A DNA stretch of 62,843 bases from Fibrobacter sp. (GCA_017615055.1 JAGAAW010000043.1:1-62843), one strand, 5' to 3'; positions 41,643 to 50,855 are shown, counted from the stretch's first letter. The notes: a model not told the origin generated them from the sequence alone. A program made the numbers and translations.

Positions 41643-42764
41643 TTATTCAAATTCACCGATCATTCGCGTATATTCGCAAGCCTCGTATGCAGCCATATAC
41701 TCTTCGTGGTAATGTGCTTTCAGGTATGCGGTTTGATACGCGAGGTAGGTATATGCGAGTACGTGGCTCTTGTTGAATCGCCTTCCTGGGTTCTGACGTA
41801 AGAATTCCCATACTTGCAAACTTGTTTGCTGATCGTAACCATGCTCGGCACTTGCGCTCATAAACTCGGATTCGGCAGCGGCAACTCTTTCCGGGTTTCT
41901 TTTTGCCAAGATTCTCCTTATCAAGTCACCTTTCTCAAGCGAGAATCCGGTCATTTTGCTGATGATCTGCATCGCCTGTTCCTGATAAATCAACAAACCA
42001 TGCGTTTCCGATAAAATGTTTTTGAGATCGGGATGGAAGTAGTCAACTTGTCCAACTGCTCTTTTACGCTCAATATAGTCGGGAATTTTTTCATCTAGCA
42101 AAAGGTCGTCTAAGGTGTTCAGGGCAACAAGATCATTGAAGTTCGGACTTTCCATTTGGCAAAGGTACTTGCGCATATGCGGCGAGTGGAACAGAAAAAT
42201 TCCTGCCGTTTCACCGCGCTTAAAAAGATTCAATGTTTCCGCGTCATTCAAAGGAATATCGTTAATGTCAAGCGCTATTCCCTTTATTTTAAGGGAATCA
42301 AGCGTATTCTTTACCACCTGCAACCAGCCGAGTTTAAGGATATCAATGTGCAGCGGGAAACTGTTTAATCTTATGTAAGGCTGGAGATCCTCGCAATTTG
42401 ACACATCAATATCTATATATACGAGCGCTCGACGCTCGATATTCACAAAACGCGCAAACGGCAACCCGAATTTTAGCGGATTGATGTCCGTAATGCCGAT
42501 GAGGTAGTTGACAAGAGAACATGGCGACGCACCACGCCCCGGCCCGATATAGATTTCGTGCTCCTTTGCGTATTTGACGATATCCCATGCCGTCAGGATG
42601 TAGTCGGCAATGCATTTTTCCTTAATAATCGCCAGTTCGTGCTGGACTCGTGCACGGGTATCGTCATCTGCATTCGGAATACGCCTAGCCAAGCCCTCCT
42701 CGCAAAGATGGGCAAGCATGTCATCGCAATCTCTATATTCCTTCGGAACGGTGTAGTAAACCAT
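41643..42764 (-). CDS. minimal DnaE-like DNA polymerase III alpha core
   Basis: 373 aa from the ATG after AGAGGA. It aligns end to end with part of bacterial DnaE. It begins at the PHP/palm junction (LCEEGLARRI), keeps IYIGPGRGASPCSLVNYLIG and the palm aspartates in VYIDIDV (Asp118, Asp120), then jumps to HIDILKLGWL (Asp141, counterpart of the third catalytic Asp). It continues through GIFLFHSPHMRKYL, GLLIYQEQAMQI, DLIRRILAKR and FNKSHVLAYTYLAYQTAYLKAHY. The PHP domain, the thumb and everything beyond the fingers (clamp-binding, OB) are absent. It could be a minimal polymerase or a repurposed nucleotide-binding fold. Second gene of the operator-c operon. Confidence 0.88.
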   Translation of the reverse strand: MVYYTVPKEYRDCDDMLAHLCEEGLARRIPNADDDTRARVQHELAIIKEKCIADYILTAWDIVKYAKEHEIYIGPGRGASPCSLVNYLIGITDINPLKFGLPFARFVNIERRALVYIDIDVSNCEDLQPYIRLNSFPLHIDILKLGWLQVVKNTLDSLKIKGIALDINDIPLNDAETLNLFKRGETAGIFLFHSPHMRKYLCQMESPNFNDLVALNTLDDLLLDEKIPDYIERKRAVGQVDYFHPDLKNILSETHGLLIYQEQAMQIISKMTGFSLEKGDLIRRILAKRNPERVAAAESEFMSASAEHGYDQQTSLQVWEFLRQNPGRRFNKSHVLAYTYLAYQTAYLKAHYHEEYMAAYEACEYTRMIGEFE

Positions 42765-42774
42765 AAACAATCCT

Positions 42775-44016
42775 CTAAATGTGAATTTCCGTGTGGACGT
42801 AAAATTCTTCCGGTTTCATGCGCATGGCGTCTTCCAGAGAGTATTTTCCGTCGGCAAAGAACTTGTGCATCGCAAAGCAGATATATTCGTCCTTGAATTC
42901 CGGTAGGTCAAGCGTCTCGATATTCCAGCTCAGATCCTCGTGCCAGGCGTTCAATTCCTTGTAATCGGCTGGCACCCTGCCGGGGGCGTCGCTTAGGCCT
43001 ACTTCAAAAGAGTTTGCCTTGTCATAGGAATCGTAAAGGCCAGAAACTTCGCCTTCCCAATTTTCTTCGGACTCATATATAATTGATGTTTCTATGCAGA
43101 AGGTCTTGTAATAGGTCTTACCCTGCGCCATGAGCGCCATCATGTCCTTGTACATGTTGAAGGTGACCTTTGCACATTCATCTTGCAGTTCAATGAGCCG
43201 CTTGTTCAATTGCAACAGCTTGTCGATGTTTTCCTTGCTATGCTCAAAGCGGGCGTTGGCCAGAACTTTCCGCGACAGGAGTTGCAAGTTTTGATGATGT
43301 TCGTCTTCACGTTTACTTCTTCTTCGGTCCTTGAGCCAGCCTCTGTCCTTAATCAGGAGTTCCATGATGCTGTCTACGTATTCTTGGCTGTTACGGTCAA
43401 CTTTTTTCCCATTACAAGACATTTCCATCTCATTCCGCAGATTTTCCAGTTCCTTGACTTTTTCTGGCAAGAATCTTTCAAGACAAGCCTTCTGCTCCGC
43501 GAAAATCTTGTGGATTGCGGACTCAAGGGAAAGCGGATCCATCAGCAACACGGCACTTTGTGCGTCGTTTGCGTATTTATCGAGTTGTTTTTGCGCACGC
43601 TCGTCAAACTCGTGCCAAAGCGAAGATGTCGGAAAATATTCCGCAATGCTCGTGAGCGCAAACTTGTGCGGATCCTGCAATATTCCCCGCTCCTGCTCCG
43701 CCTTCTCTATGCGCTGCTCATCGAGAACTGCAATCATCGTCCGCATAGTTGTATAGGCATGGATAGCCCGTGTCACCTGGTCAACCAGTTTCGCCTTGGC
43801 AGGCGAATTTTCATTGATTCCATTGGCAGGCAGGAACTCCTTCTCGGCCGGAGCATGCGCCGGGTCGAATTCGTCGCAGCCTTCTTCGAAAACCAGGTCC
43901 AGCGAGTCGCACAGGTAACCGTAAAATTCCCGCACGTAATTGTAGTAGCGGAAAGCCTTGCTCATTTCCTTTTCGGCCAAGTCCTCAAATTCATCTGGCT
44001 TTTTTCTTTCAAACAT
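42775..44016 (-). CDS. unknown protein, family A (long form)
   Basis: 413 aa. The N-terminal 230 residues are helical and charged (EMSKAFRYYNYVREFYGYL, RRRSKREDEHHQN). The C-terminal ~170 residues share the LDKLL..L..RL.EL and ALMAQGKTYYK...IIYESEE blocks with 28667-29386. It is the first gene of the operator-c operon, 10 nt upstream of the mini-DnaE gene, with an AAAGGAG site. No enzyme motif recognised. Confidence 0.76.
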   Translation of the reverse strand: MFERKKPDEFEDLAEKEMSKAFRYYNYVREFYGYLCDSLDLVFEEGCDEFDPAHAPAEKEFLPANGINENSPAKAKLVDQVTRAIHAYTTMRTMIAVLDEQRIEKAEQERGILQDPHKFALTSIAEYFPTSSLWHEFDERAQKQLDKYANDAQSAVLLMDPLSLESAIHKIFAEQKACLERFLPEKVKELENLRNEMEMSCNGKKVDRNSQEYVDSIMELLIKDRGWLKDRRRSKREDEHHQNLQLLSRKVLANARFEHSKENIDKLLQLNKRLIELQDECAKVTFNMYKDMMALMAQGKTYYKTFCIETSIIYESEENWEGEVSGLYDSYDKANSFEVGLSDAPGRVPADYKELNAWHEDLSWNIETLDLPEFKDEYICFAMHKFFADGKYSLEDAMRMKPEEFYVHTEIHI

Positions 44017-44054
44017 GGGAACTCCTTTGCTAATTCATAAATATACCTCACCTA

Positions 44055-44073
44055 TGCGACAATTACTGTCGCA
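44055..44073 (-). promoter_or_regulatory. operator c of the WYL-linked regulon (perfect dyad)
   Basis: TGCGACAGTAATTGTCGCA on the minus strand, with perfect 7-bp arms, 9 nt before -10 TATATT (44040-44045). It heads the five-gene unit 42775 to 39280 containing mini-DnaE. Confidence 0.85.
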
Positions 44074-44079
44074 TTTTTA

Positions 44080-44877
44080 TCACAATTTCTCCGCTTCGCA
44101 CTGCGCCTTGAACTCCTTCATTTTCAATTCGTTAATCATGGTCTCGAGATTGCAGAATTCGCCGTCGCCATAGAATTCGGAGCCCGCCTTGTTCCATTTC
44201 GCGTCTTTCCCTTCGGCGACCTTCTTGCCGTAATTCACCTCGGCATGAGTCCACCTGGCAGCAATGTTCCTTGCAACCTTTTCAATATCCCTGTCAATCA
44301 TTATGCGCAGCAGACCATAGTAGCCGCCAAAGTTACGGTTCCTGACGTGAATCTCCTTTTTGCAGCAGGGGCAAATCGCCGTCGCCTGCGAGCCTCCCGA
44401 AAGGGGCGAACCTACAAACGAGCGGATGACAGCCGTGCCACCACAACCGCATTCCACCTTGAACTGGGCATTGTCCCAAACTTCAAGGAGCGTAGAAAGC
44501 TTGAGGTTGATGTTGACGGGAGTGCCAGCAAAGTTGTACCGCCTTGTCAAAGATAATGGCCCCACATAAAGGCCGCCTCCACGCACAAGATAATGCGCGT
44601 CGATGTTCGCATACCGCGGGGTCCCACGGATCTCGTCACGATGGCGCAGAATCAAGTCCAGGTTGTCATAGAACAGCGCCTTCTTGCGTTCGCAGCTCTT
44701 TTTCATGAGCTCCTGCATTTCTGCCTGCTCCCACTTATCCTGTTCCATCTCGTCGCTGACGATGTTGAGTCCCGTCTCCTGCCGCTTGCAGAAATCCGCA
44801 AAGGTTTCGCGCTTGTTGTTCGGCTCCGCCGGGAAATACGGGAATGGTTTCGAGTCGTCGATGTGAATTGTCGCCAT
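44080..44877 (-). CDS. zinc-ribbon protein of unknown function
   Basis: 265 aa from the ATG after AGGAGG; 13 upstream codons rejected. A zinc site is formed by ECGCGG and AICPCCKKE about 26 residues apart. The N-terminal 110 residues are helical (WEQAEMQELMKKSCERKKALFYDNL), and a C-terminal tail follows the ribbon. It sits just upstream of the operator-c unit but has its own leader with an imperfect dyad (44950-44973) unlike the regulon operator. Unrecognised family; nucleic-acid or protein binding is only a guess. Confidence 0.75.
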   Translation of the reverse strand: MATIHIDDSKPFPYFPAEPNNKRETFADFCKRQETGLNIVSDEMEQDKWEQAEMQELMKKSCERKKALFYDNLDLILRHRDEIRGTPRYANIDAHYLVRGGGLYVGPLSLTRRYNFAGTPVNINLKLSTLLEVWDNAQFKVECGCGGTAVIRSFVGSPLSGGSQATAICPCCKKEIHVRNRNFGGYYGLLRIMIDRDIEKVARNIAARWTHAEVNYGKKVAEGKDAKWNKAGSEFYGDGEFCNLETMINELKMKEFKAQCEAEKL

Positions 44878-45040
44878 AAAAGACCTCCTGTCAATGGCAT
44901 TGTGCTTGGGCAGCACCGCTGCCGTGCTTATCTATTATTTTTTGTCTATGCATATATGCTAATATACGCATAATTATTATCGAAAGACAAGGAGAAAATG
45001 TAAAGTGTCTGTCAGATTTTTTTGTAAAAACACAAAAAAA

Positions 45041-45062
45041 GCCGTTTTTCAGGAAAAACGGC
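45041..45062 (-). terminator. terminator of the small gene
   Basis: Perfect GCCGTTTTT/AAAAACGGC hairpin followed on the minus strand by T7. Confidence 0.85.
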
Positions 45063-45085
45063 AAAAATACGGATTTTAAAGCCAA

Positions 45086-45231
45086 CTAAATATGTCTGCC
45101 TCGCTCGGCCCGTTCCCGATAAACCTTGTCTAGCCAGTTTTTCACCTTTTCGGCCAGGTCCCGGATAAACTCGTTTTGCTCGGAATTCGTATTCCACACC
45201 GCTTCTAGCCGCGTGCCGCTAAAAATGCCAT
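45086..45231 (-). pseudogene. small gene with a frameshift at a T5 run
   Basis: A TATATT box (45267-45272), an AAGGGAG site and an ATG at 45231 form a normal gene start, but the ATG frame stops after eight codons. A -1 shift at the T5 run right after codon 2 opens a 48-residue frame (FSGTRLEAVWN..., ending RERAERGRHI) that stops just before the terminator. It is either a broken small gene, a sequencing slip, or programmed frameshifting. No homology recognised. Confidence 0.5.
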
Positions 45232-45312
45232 TTATGTTGCTCCCTTATGTCTTTTCAATACTTTAATATACCCTAAAAATCACAAAAAATCTGGCGTCAA
45301 ATAAAAAAACTG

Positions 45313-45337
45313 AAAAAGCCCGACTGAGTCGGGCTTC
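45313..45337 (-). terminator. terminator of the DUF2779 gene
   Basis: Minus strand AAGCCCGACT/AGTCGGGCTT hairpin followed by TTTTTC. Confidence 0.85.
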
Positions 45338-45381
45338 TAGCTATTTTCTCATTTTTGAGCATTTCGAGGCGTTCGCGAGCC

Positions 45382-47376
45382 TTACTTGGTCGAAATCCTA
45401 AAATATTCCCAAATGCGGACCATGGACAAGGTGTCGAGTTCGCAGTACTTGAGCGATGCCCTGCGAATAGCCTCGGTGTGCAGCTTGTTGAAACGGCCCG
45501 CCTGCAGCAGCACATAGTCCAGCTTGCTGATGCCGCCACTGTTGATTTGCTTCTCCGCATTCCACACATCGGAATCGTCAAAGTCGGCAGGGAACTCATC
45601 CTTGTTTACTTCGGCGGCAAACTTTTCCAAGGAAGGCAGGTTGTGATAGGGGTCCATATTGTCGCCGTACTTTTCACGGAAATACGGATCGCTCTGCAGA
45701 ATTGCGGGCATCACCTGCTTAATGGAATTCGACGAACCCATGCTCGGATGATAGAAGTACTTCTGGGCAAGTTCCTTAAGGTCTATCATGTCTCGGGTGC
45801 CTTTCTCAAAAGGAACCTTGCAACTCCCAGTCGGGTGCGTAATGCTTTCAATAAACCGTATCAAGTCATCCTTATCCGGTTCACTGGAATTCATCAACTG
45901 CATTCGGATGGCATTGAGAATATTGTTTTCATGATCGGCGTAACGGTAAATGGCCCCTTCGTCATCGTCCAGCTCGGCTTTTAACTTACGGACGAATTCG
46001 AAGTTCGGGAACTTGCCAGGCTCAAGCGAAATGTATTCCCCGGCATGCCTAAAAGTGCCATCTTCATAGGCGATATGGTGCGAGAACTGGTAGGCAATTT
46101 CTTCGTTAGGGTGATTCCCCTTGAATAGCGGAACAGCGCCCTGGTATGTCTCGAAGTCGATAAAATGGAGCGGATACGGCCACTTAATTTTCTTTGCAGC
46201 CTCTTTAAGGAATGTCGGCTCGCTGCTCCCCGTCTTCGCGCTATGCACGTGCAGGTAGCGGAGGTCATCAGTCGATAGTTCCGTGCGATTTTGGAAGGCC
46301 TCGGGCGTTGCGTTTTCGGCAGGAACGTATTCGTGTTCATCGATATCGGTCAAGAAGAACTTCTTTTGTTTAAGCCAGGCGTCTTTTTTAAGGCTTTCGG
46401 GGAGCCCTTTCGACGAATCTTTCACATTCGTGACGGCGGGCTTTCCAGTAATATCGACACCGCACACGTTCTGGAAGCACTCGACACGACCATCGAGTTT
46501 ATCATCGCCGGATTCATTGCGGAAAGGACACTTGAAGCAATCCGTCCCAATCTGGCATAGGCTATAATCCTTGCGGTTGTTGACATACATATCCGCAACT
46601 TTTTCAACGAATTTTACAAAACAGCCGTCAAAGTAATCTTTCGCAATGTTCGGGATTTCATCCGCGATAATCTTGTCGCTGACTTCATCGACATCAATAA
46701 TACGGTCGATACGGCCTTTACCTTTCAATTTTTCGCAAATATCCGGCGCGCACTCTATTTCGCGATGGCCGCCTTCAAGGAACTTTATGCGCAAAAGGGA
46801 ACTCAGCGATTCCACATCGCACGCGGCACCGGAATTCACCATCATCAGCTTGGCATGCACCTTAAGGTTCGAGAATTCGCTATGGGTCTTGATGAACTGC
46901 TGGATTACGTATTTCTGGAAGGTCACATCCAGAATTTTATCACGATAGCTAGAAGAAATATTCCCCTTCTTGTCAAACTTATATAACGGTTCATCTGCAC
47001 CAATGCACTTGGACTTGACTTCGATTACAGTAAGTTCGTCGCCCCGCTTGTGGAGGATGTCCACATAGACAAGGAACTTATCTGTCGCAAAGGCCGCTTC
47101 ACCGATATCTACGTTTTCTTTCCGCAAAAGTTCAAGCGTATCCGCAATCGACTTCGCCTGCGCCTCAATCGGATTTGCCCCTCCCCTTTGAATAATATTC
47201 TCGCTAGGGACGCCCTCGTAAATACAGGCCAGAGCGCCGAACTGATCACCGACTTCGGCAATGCCATCCGGCCCTTCATAATGGTAGGCATAATCCTTGC
47301 TGTTACGGTAATAATATGCCCGCATCGGGCATTCTACGGCATGGTTAAAAGCAGATTTAGTGAAAAGTTTGGGCAT
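45382..47376 (-). CDS. DUF2779 protein: Cas4-like nuclease fused to DEDDy exonuclease
   Basis: 664 aa. The N-terminal half is Cas4/AddB-like: FTKSAFNHAVECPMRAYYY, a PD-(D/E)XK site in YVDILHKRGDELTVIEVKSK, and a cysteine cluster (ECP early, then CQIGTDCFKCPF) suited to a 4Fe-4S centre. The C-terminal half is DnaQ-like: HFIDFETY (exo I DxE), ADHENNIL, DLKELAQKYF and YCELD (YxxxD of DEDDy). Together it predicts a DNA end-processing nuclease. It lies 25 nt downstream of the WYL regulator gene and shares its operator. Domain reading is strong; biological role unknown. Confidence 0.9.
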   Translation of the reverse strand: MPKLFTKSAFNHAVECPMRAYYYRNSKDYAYHYEGPDGIAEVGDQFGALACIYEGVPSENIIQRGGANPIEAQAKSIADTLELLRKENVDIGEAAFATDKFLVYVDILHKRGDELTVIEVKSKCIGADEPLYKFDKKGNISSSYRDKILDVTFQKYVIQQFIKTHSEFSNLKVHAKLMMVNSGAACDVESLSSLLRIKFLEGGHREIECAPDICEKLKGKGRIDRIIDVDEVSDKIIADEIPNIAKDYFDGCFVKFVEKVADMYVNNRKDYSLCQIGTDCFKCPFRNESGDDKLDGRVECFQNVCGVDITGKPAVTNVKDSSKGLPESLKKDAWLKQKKFFLTDIDEHEYVPAENATPEAFQNRTELSTDDLRYLHVHSAKTGSSEPTFLKEAAKKIKWPYPLHFIDFETYQGAVPLFKGNHPNEEIAYQFSHHIAYEDGTFRHAGEYISLEPGKFPNFEFVRKLKAELDDDEGAIYRYADHENNILNAIRMQLMNSSEPDKDDLIRFIESITHPTGSCKVPFEKGTRDMIDLKELAQKYFYHPSMGSSNSIKQVMPAILQSDPYFREKYGDNMDPYHNLPSLEKFAAEVNKDEFPADFDDSDVWNAEKQINSGGISKLDYVLLQAGRFNKLHTEAIRRASLKYCELDTLSMVRIWEYFRISTK

Positions 47377-47401
47377 GTTTATTCCTTATAATCTGTATGA
47401 C

Positions 47402-48418
47402 CTAGCCGTAGGTTTCTGTCAGGTATTCCGCGAATTCCTTAAGTTGCTTGCGCAGCGGGGCGGGCTTGATAACGCGCGCAACCGTCGAGAAAGACACGAC
47501 CCAGTTCACCAGAATCTGGTTGAGCTCGGCCTTCATCTTCACAAGAATCTTGCCATTTTTCGGCTTGCTGATGTTCATGGAACGGTTGAACGGGTTTTCC
47601 TCGAGGTAAAGGCGCGCCTGGCTCTCGAACTCGATTTCTATATCCTGGAGTTTCGGTTCCTGCCCGCTCATAAAAGCCGCACCCGATGTCACCTGCCTAC
47701 GCAACTTCTCCACGATTTTCGGGTCCTCGACAAACGTTTCCTGCGTGAGTTTCACGTTCTTGATACGCCGGAACTTGAGCGTGTAGGTGACACCCTCGAG
47801 CTTTTCGGACTGGCAGCCCACATAGAGGTCATCCTTGTATATAACAATCATCAGCGGAATGCGCGTAGACTGCCTCTCAGAATCGCTGCGTTCGCGATAG
47901 GTCACGCTTATCTTGCGATGCTCATGAATCGCCTGGAGAATCGTGCGGATCTTGTCGCTCGCATCTTCCTCGAAATCGGGAGGCGTGCCCATGAAGAGGA
48001 TTTTCGTATTGAGCTCGCCGCCGAGTTGCTGGAGCGTTTTCTGCTCGCTTGCAGGCAGGCTCTTCTCGATGCGTTCCAGGAGCTGCGTGATGATTTCGCT
48101 TGTCGCGGGGTAGATGTTCGCGATACGCTTCAAAAAAACGAAATGCAGCATGGTGTTCTCGAAATTCGGGAACAGGAGCCGTTCGGCATTGTGGAGTGCA
48201 GACCTGTAAACTGCAGTGCGGCCCTCGTTCTCGCAGGCGATATACCGGCCGCCATCCATTTCCGAAAGGAACCGCATGTCGCGTTGCACGTTACGGCGCT
48301 CCTCGTCGGGAATGTTGAATGCGTTCATCAGATCGTTCACGGTGAATTTCTTGCTCGGGTTCGAAATCACCTTCGCAAAGAGCTGCACCGTCCTTTCGCC
48401 GCGGGTCATCTCCGCCAT
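47402..48418 (-). CDS. WYL-domain transcriptional regulator, candidate master regulator
   Basis: 338 aa. An N-terminal HTH (RGERTVQLFAKVISN, FTVNDLMNAFNIPDEERRNVQRDM) is followed by a WYL sensor domain (KISVTYRERSD, IPLMIVIYKDDLYVGCQ, KFRRIKNVKL) and a C-terminal WCX-like extension. WYL proteins such as BrxR, CapW, PafBC and DriD regulate phage defence or DNA-damage genes and bind ligands including nucleic acid. A regulon operator copy lies 70 nt upstream of its start, suggesting autoregulation. GGAGG site at 5 nt. Cotranscribed with DUF2779. Confidence 0.92.
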   Translation of the reverse strand: MAEMTRGERTVQLFAKVISNPSKKFTVNDLMNAFNIPDEERRNVQRDMRFLSEMDGGRYIACENEGRTAVYRSALHNAERLLFPNFENTMLHFVFLKRIANIYPATSEIITQLLERIEKSLPASEQKTLQQLGGELNTKILFMGTPPDFEEDASDKIRTILQAIHEHRKISVTYRERSDSERQSTRIPLMIVIYKDDLYVGCQSEKLEGVTYTLKFRRIKNVKLTQETFVEDPKIVEKLRRQVTSGAAFMSGQEPKLQDIEIEFESQARLYLEENPFNRSMNISKPKNGKILVKMKAELNQILVNWVVSFSTVARVIKPAPLRKQLKEFAEYLTETYG

Positions 48419-48457
48419 AATTCCTCCAGGGTATATTCTCCCTAAATATAAACAAAA

Positions 48458-48483
48458 AGAACTATTTGTGAAAAAATAGTTCT
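48458..48483 (-). terminator. AT-rich terminator of the tandem-AAA gene
   Basis: Minus strand AGAACTATTT/AAATAGTTCT hairpin followed by TTTTTG. It overlaps the predicted -10 (TATTTT, 48473-48478) of the WYL promoter, linking termination of one unit to the start of the next. Confidence 0.65.
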
Positions 48484-48487
48484 CTTT

Positions 48488-48506
48488 TGCGACAAATACC
48501 GTCGTT
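48488..48506 (-). promoter_or_regulatory. operator e of the WYL-linked regulon
   Basis: AACGACGGTATTTGTCGCA, 9 nt before TATTTT (48473-48478). It heads the WYL regulator and DUF2779. It is the weakest left arm of the strong set, as expected for autoregulation. Confidence 0.72.
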
Positions 48507-48521
48507 TTTTACACGAATCAA

Positions 48522-50855
48522 CTACAGGCCCATCGTGCGTCCTTCGCGGCCATCCTTGTAGGCAATCTCGGACTTGAGCGCGTCGAGGATGATATCGGCG
48601 GTGAGTTCGCTCTTGTCGTAGAAGCGGAGCGTACCGTAGGCCGCATTGAAGTCACCCGGGGTGAGCATGCGGAGATTGCGCACGGCATCGGGCATATTAA
48701 CGCCCGGGAAGAACGCCTGCCACAACTTCTCGATGCCTTCGGGCTTGAGGTAGCCGAACTTCACCTTCAGCGCAAAGCGCCTGCGCGATGCCATATCGAG
48801 AGTGCCGTCGAAGTTTGTCGCCGCGATGAAGATACCCTTGAAGTTCTCCATCTGCGTGAGCATCTCGTTCACCTGCGTCACTTCCCAGTTGTGGGTCGCG
48901 CCGTTACGGTCACGGATAAGGCTGTCGGCCTCGTCGAGGAAGAGAATAGCCTTCTTCTCCTCGGCCTCCTTGAACATCTTGCGGATGCCCTTCTCCGTCT
49001 CGCCCACATAGCAGTTCAGCAGGTCGCTCGTCTTCTTGATGATGAGCTTGCGGTCGAGCGTACGCGCGAGGTGCTTCGCGAATTCCGTCTTGCCGGTGCC
49101 CGGAGGCCCGTAGAGAAGGATGTTCAGGCTATCGGGGCGATCGCCCTCCTTCATCTCCTTCCACTTGGCATCGAACGTGTTCATCACCTTCAGCACCTTC
49201 GGCATGTCGGCATCGGTAGTGATGGCATCGAGCAGGTAACGGGGGGCACGCGTTTCCTTGTCGCGGCTTGCATATTCCGTATCGAGCTTCAGGAGTTCCG
49301 CCTGCGCTTCCGCGATGGTACGGATGGTCTTTACCGGGTCCACATCGCAGCCCGCCTCCAGCAACTTCTTGGTGCCCACAATCGCCTGCGTGATACCGCC
49401 CGCGGTCACCTGGAGTTCAGCCGCAAACAGTTTCACCTTGTCTTCGGGAATGATGGACTTCGCGCCATGCTCGCTCACCACCGATTCCCACACCTGCGTG
49501 CGCTTTTCGGCATCGGGGCGCTCGAAATGGATGGAGTAGTCAAAACGGCGAAGCGTGCTATTCTCAATCCAGTTTACCGTATTCGAAATCCAGATAACCG
49601 GAACCTTAATCTGTTCCAGGAAAAAGTTCAGCGCACCCTTCTCACAGCAGTTGAGAATCACGTCGGCCTCGTCGACCAGGAGGACGGCCTTCTTCTTCTG
49701 GTACTTGGTGGCGGCATAGAGGATGCTCCCCATGCGGCTGCGCACCACCGAGTTCTCCTTGCTTTCGCGGTGGGTACCCTCGGTACTGATGTTGGTGAGC
49801 ACCAGCGGGCGCTTGAGCTCCTTCGCAATCGCCTTCGCGAGTTCCGTCTTGCCGGTACCCTCGACACCGTAGAGGAACAGGTTCAGGCCATCGCCCACCT
49901 TGTGGTGCTTGAGCATGTTGAAAGCGAGTTCCACCTTCGGGTTCTTGCGGCAGAGCTTCTTGTAGGCGACACAGCCGCCCTCGTATACCCTGAAGTAGAG
50001 GCTGTCGAGGTCGTTACCCGAATGCCCGTCCAGGAACATCCCGATGCGCTTGGAGATATCGAGGTCCTCGTCCAGGATTCCCATCTGCTTGAGCGTGCCC
50101 TTGTTCGATACGAGACTCTCAAAATCAATATCCGGATAGAGCTGCGGGAAAATATCCGGGAGCGCCGCCCCGCGGAACCTGCGCGAACCGAGCATGTCCA
50201 AGAGCGAACTGCACTGCTCCTTGTTGAAGAAAATCCACGAGAACATGAGGATTTCCATCTCGTCGTCGCTCAAGTTGAACGCCTTCTGCACGATGTTCAG
50301 GCGACGGAAATAGCCGTCATCAATCTCGGTGTTATCCTTCAGGAAGTTTTCCAGCTCGCGTGTGGCACTTTCGTAGAAGACCTTCTGCGACGACGTGTCA
50401 AAGATTCCCTCCCCGCACAGGTAGTTGCGCACATAGTCGCTGATGTCCTTGATGGAGCACGAGCGATCAATCACGTCGTTGAAGCGCACGACTGCCATAA
50501 CGCGGCGCTGGTAGGCGACGCTCATGTCCTCGTTGTCCTCGTCGCAGCGGAGACGCTTGCCGGCATAGCTGCCGTTCGCCTCCCTGACGAAGCGCTTCTT
50601 GTTGGATGCCGGGATGCGGTCCTCTTCCTCGTTGAGCTTCAGGAAATGCTCCGAGAGGTCCTTCAGCACGCGCGAGGCACGCTCCTTCGGGAAAATCGCG
50701 ATACAGTCGTCCGCATCGGGATAGCTCTTGCAGATACGCATCATGCGAATCCAGTACTCGTAACTCTTGAGCGTCACGAAATCCTGAGTGAGTTTTTTGC
50801 TGGAGCGGTCCGCATGCAGCGAGCCCAATACACCCTTAAAATAATCTTTTCTCAT
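48522..50855 (-). CDS. tandem-AAA ATPase of the regulon
   Basis: 777 aa from the ATG after GGAGG; 32 upstream in-frame codons would extend into the promoter and are rejected. A helical N-terminal ~300 residues are followed by AAA module 1 (Walker A GVEGTGKTE, KKAVLLVDEADVIL) and AAA module 2 (GPPGTGKTE, AILFLDEADSLIRDR, AATNFDGTL, SRRRF). It is a paralogue of 1-2268. Two operator-promoters precede it, and its leader can form alternative hairpins. Probably the remodelling motor of the system. Confidence 0.92.
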   Translation of the reverse strand: MRKDYFKGVLGSLHADRSSKKLTQDFVTLKSYEYWIRMMRICKSYPDADDCIAIFPKERASRVLKDLSEHFLKLNEEEDRIPASNKKRFVREANGSYAGKRLRCDEDNEDMSVAYQRRVMAVVRFNDVIDRSCSIKDISDYVRNYLCGEGIFDTSSQKVFYESATRELENFLKDNTEIDDGYFRRLNIVQKAFNLSDDEMEILMFSWIFFNKEQCSSLLDMLGSRRFRGAALPDIFPQLYPDIDFESLVSNKGTLKQMGILDEDLDISKRIGMFLDGHSGNDLDSLYFRVYEGGCVAYKKLCRKNPKVELAFNMLKHHKVGDGLNLFLYGVEGTGKTELAKAIAKELKRPLVLTNISTEGTHRESKENSVVRSRMGSILYAATKYQKKKAVLLVDEADVILNCCEKGALNFFLEQIKVPVIWISNTVNWIENSTLRRFDYSIHFERPDAEKRTQVWESVVSEHGAKSIIPEDKVKLFAAELQVTAGGITQAIVGTKKLLEAGCDVDPVKTIRTIAEAQAELLKLDTEYASRDKETRAPRYLLDAITTDADMPKVLKVMNTFDAKWKEMKEGDRPDSLNILLYGPPGTGKTEFAKHLARTLDRKLIIKKTSDLLNCYVGETEKGIRKMFKEAEEKKAILFLDEADSLIRDRNGATHNWEVTQVNEMLTQMENFKGIFIAATNFDGTLDMASRRRFALKVKFGYLKPEGIEKLWQAFFPGVNMPDAVRNLRMLTPGDFNAAYGTLRFYDKSELTADIILDALKSEIAYKDGREGRTMGL

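Noticed and set aside
44950..44973. Imperfect dyad ATGC..TATA..GCAT upstream of the zinc-ribbon gene at 44080
   Set aside because: It is palindromic and near a TATATT box but does not share the TGCGACA/TGTCGCA arms, so it was not added to the regulon operator set.
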